From Pontibacter coccineus (GTDB taxonomy: Bacteria > Bacteroidota > Bacteroidia > Cytophagales > Hymenobacteraceae), in contig NZ_JAUOTN010000005.1 of NCBI RefSeq assembly GCF_030546575.1, positions 62,001-126,000 on the forward strand: a DNA stretch of 64,000 bases, given 5' to 3'. The position numbers and the translations under genes are program-made. Within the stretch, counting starts at the first letter, position 1. Each line of letters starts with the position of its first letter. This document shows, in pieces, positions 63,401 through 64,000 of the stretch. Below the pieces are notes generated by a model. That model was given only the letters and a program-made list of their open reading frames with translations. It ran no database searches and was not told where the DNA came from.

Positions 63401-63868
63401 TACGAGCAGTACGGCAACGTCTCCAAAATCCCGACGCGCCTCTTTTTCTATGGCATGCAACAGGGCGAGGAGGCCATCATCGACATTGCCCGCGGCAAAT
63501 CCATCGTCATCAAGTACCAATCATTGGGCCACGTGGACGAGGACGGCATGCGTACCGTGTTCTTCAAACTCAACGGCCAGACCCGTAACATAGAAGTGCG
63601 CGACAAGTCGGTGAAAGTGGAGCGGGTGCAGCACCAGAAAGTGGACAAAGGCAATTCGAAACACATCGGGGCGCCGCTGCAGGGCCTGCTGTCGAAGATA
63701 CTGGTGGGGAAAGACCAGGAAGTGAAGAAAAACACGCCACTGTTTGTGATCGAAGCCATGAAGATGGAAACGACCATCACTGCTTCCGAAGCCACCAAGA
63801 TCGCCGACCTGCATTTGCCGGAAGGCTCGTTGGTGAATACGGATGATCTGGTAGTAAGCTTGACCTGA
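60425..63868 (+). CDS. pyc: Pyruvate carboxylase
   Basis: 1147 residues, single-chain form. Biotin carboxylase domain at about 1-455 (KKVLVANRGEIAIRVLRAC, ATP-grasp loop KAAAGGGGRGMR, EVNPRIQVEHTVTEMITG); carboxyltransferase domain from about 535 (HYTDTTFRDAHQSLLATRMR, lysine in AIKDMAGLLKP, HTHDTSG); tetramerisation domain; and C-terminal biotin carrier domain with biotinylated K1113 in EAMKMET. It makes oxaloacetate from pyruvate, bicarbonate and ATP, refilling the TCA cycle. Monocistronic with a terminator. Words of the CTATACC family are read here as Ile-Pro, Tyr-Thr and Leu-Tyr-Leu, showing frame independence. Confidence 0.98.
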   Translation: MKIKKVLVANRGEIAIRVLRACTELNIQTVAIYTYEDRYSLHRYKADEAYQIGKDNQPLQPYLDIDGIIKIAKDNGVDAIHPGYGFLSENQHFSRRCAENGIIFIGPRPEVMGSLGDKVSAKKVAVSCEVPIIQSSDLDLNTYETAREEAHRIGYPLMLKAAAGGGGRGMRVIRDDEQLEKGFFEAKNEALKAFGDDTLFLEKYVENPKHIEVQIVADNYGNITHLFERDCSVQRRFQKVVEVAPAISLNEETRQQLYDYSIRICKAVNYNNVGTVEFLVEPHNNNIYFIEVNPRIQVEHTVTEMITGIDLIKTQIFIADGYSLDHEEVLLGPQHTVRANGVAIQCRITTEDPENDFKPDYGTIIAYRSAGGFGIRLDQGSVYQGAKISPFFDSLLVKVSAQAPTLRHAAMKMSRTLDEFRIRGVKQNIQFLQNIITHPTFISGDATVDFVKNHSELFVFKKSKDRATKLISFLADVIVNGNPDVKKPDPNKVLTKPDFTGFNLNKTYEPGTKDLLTQLGPEEFSKWLRNDKQIHYTDTTFRDAHQSLLATRMRSFDMLKIAEAYAKDHPQIFSMEVWGGATFDVCLRFLHEDPWRRLAELRESIPNILLQMLIRGSNGVGYKAYPDNLIESFVEKSWETGVDVFRIFDSLNWMKSMEPCINFVRKRTGGLAEGAICYTGDILNPSKTKYTLEYYLQLAKQLEDAGAHILAIKDMAGLLKPYAAQVLVEALRDTVKLPIHLHTHDTSGVQSATYLKAIEAGVDVVDVALGSMSGLTSQPNFNSMVEAMRFQERHREFDQKSLNRHSNYWETVREYYYPFESGLKAGTAEVYHHEIPGGQYSNLRPQANALGLGDKWELIKDTFADVNQLFGDLVKVTPSSKVVGDMALYLVSNGLTTVDVLERGDQISFPESVQSLFRGDLGQPVGGFPKKLQAIVLKDEQPYDGRPNEHLEPIDLEGEFKAFQEKFGMHTKYTDFLSYQLYPKVYEAYHKHYEQYGNVSKIPTRLFFYGMQQGEEAIIDIARGKSIVIKYQSLGHVDEDGMRTVFFKLNGQTRNIEVRDKSVKVERVQHQKVDKGNSKHIGAPLQGLLSKILVGKDQEVKKNTPLFVIEAMKMETTITASEATKIADLHLPEGSLVNTDDLVVSLT

Positions 63869-63896
63869 CCCCAAGAGGTATAGGAAGGTATAGAAG

Positions 63897-63930
63897 AAAA
63901 GCCACCCAACCTGCAAAGGCGGTGGCTTTT
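63897..63930 (+). terminator. Terminator of pyruvate carboxylase
   Basis: Arms AAAAGCCACC (63897-63906) and GGTGGCTTTT (63921-63930) with a 14-nt loop, followed by CTTTTT. It lies 28 bp past the stop. Two GGTATAG words sit between stop and stem (63877 and 63886). Confidence 0.9.
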
Positions 63931-64000
63931 CTTTTTGCTATCGTAAACCTTCGGACGTTATATCAAGTACGCTACAAGAGTCAAAAGAAAAACATTTCGC

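Larger units (their letters stand above)
555..63892. repeat. Highly iterated word CAGGTATAG / CTATACCTG dispersed through the window
   Basis: By eye I count about 37 exact CAGGTATAG or CTATACCTG and about 90 of the core GGTATAG or CTATACC, on both strands. Equal base composition predicts about 0.5 and 8. Examples in genes: 555, 5305, 5739, 9691, 18275, 26389, 61347, 63086. Examples between genes: 1901, 1935, 4820, 12121, 36597, 57061, 60201, 60316. Palindromic CAGGTATACCTG variants sit in the stems at 43668 and 46442. The word is not a gene or a promoter consensus and its function is unknown. Confidence 0.9.

Noticed and set aside
1-64000. CRISPR array, prophage, insertion sequence or integrase
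   Set aside because: No regularly spaced direct repeats, transposase, integrase or phage structural genes were seen on either strand.

Overview
The window comes from a Bacteroidota chromosome, most likely a pigmented Cytophagales relative such as Pontibacter/Hymenobacteraceae (inference). Support: a CarboxypepD-like/TonB-dependent receptor, DUF3078, DUF983, DUF2279 and DUF2027-Smr proteins, a cbb3 oxidase with a CcoO-cytochrome c fusion, S9 prolyl peptidases, and almost no Shine-Dalgarno sequences. No phage, transposase, plasmid gene or CRISPR array was seen. Most genes look like core or niche metabolism.

Layout. 0-13.5 kb: end of a nucleoside-gate membrane protein, M14 carboxypeptidase, an exported methyltransferase, an APC permease, an HtrA protease, a DUF72 protein, a TonB-dependent receptor, a DUF983 protein, a DUF3078 barrel, an exported isoaspartyl methyltransferase and a beta-lactamase-fold lipoprotein. 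13.6-17.8 kb: a urease operon (ureA-B-C-F-D) with no ureE or ureG. 18-25.2 kb: an acetoin/diacetyl reductase, an arylsulfatase remnant, BASS and SulP transporters, a porin and an FtsH paralogue. 25.6-39.3 kb: a complete 4-hydroxyproline catabolic operon with an AraC regulator, flanked by aminopeptidase P and two S9 dipeptidyl peptidases, which together suit growth on collagen-type peptides. 39.8-46.1 kb: an SDR, an AraC regulator, a second DUF983 gene with two small Cys-containing partners, an exported hydroxyisourate hydrolase, a GlcG-like protein and a Crp/Fnr regulator. 46.5-53.2 kb: a low-oxygen/NO module (ccoN, ccoO-c, two small membrane proteins, group III truncated haemoglobin, cupin, Rrf2 regulator) led by a perfect 34-bp palindrome. 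53.5-64 kb: tRNA-Glu, small proteins, a SIMPL protein, RNase P RNA, a DUF2027-Smr protein, DUF2279 and pyruvate carboxylase.

The strongest unexplained signal is at DNA level. The 9-mer CAGGTATAG (or CTATACCTG) and its core GGTATAG/CTATACC recur through the window on both strands, in genes and between them: about 37 full and about 90 core copies by eye, against roughly 0.5 and 8 expected for equal base composition. It occurs in all three reading frames, uses the rare codons ATA and CTA, forms the arms of two terminators, and supplies a stop codon. This looks like a highly iterated genomic word comparable in kind to HIP1 or DNA-uptake sequences. A second dispersed repeat of about 89 bp occurs three times between genes at 28.0, 35.5 and 36.7 kb.
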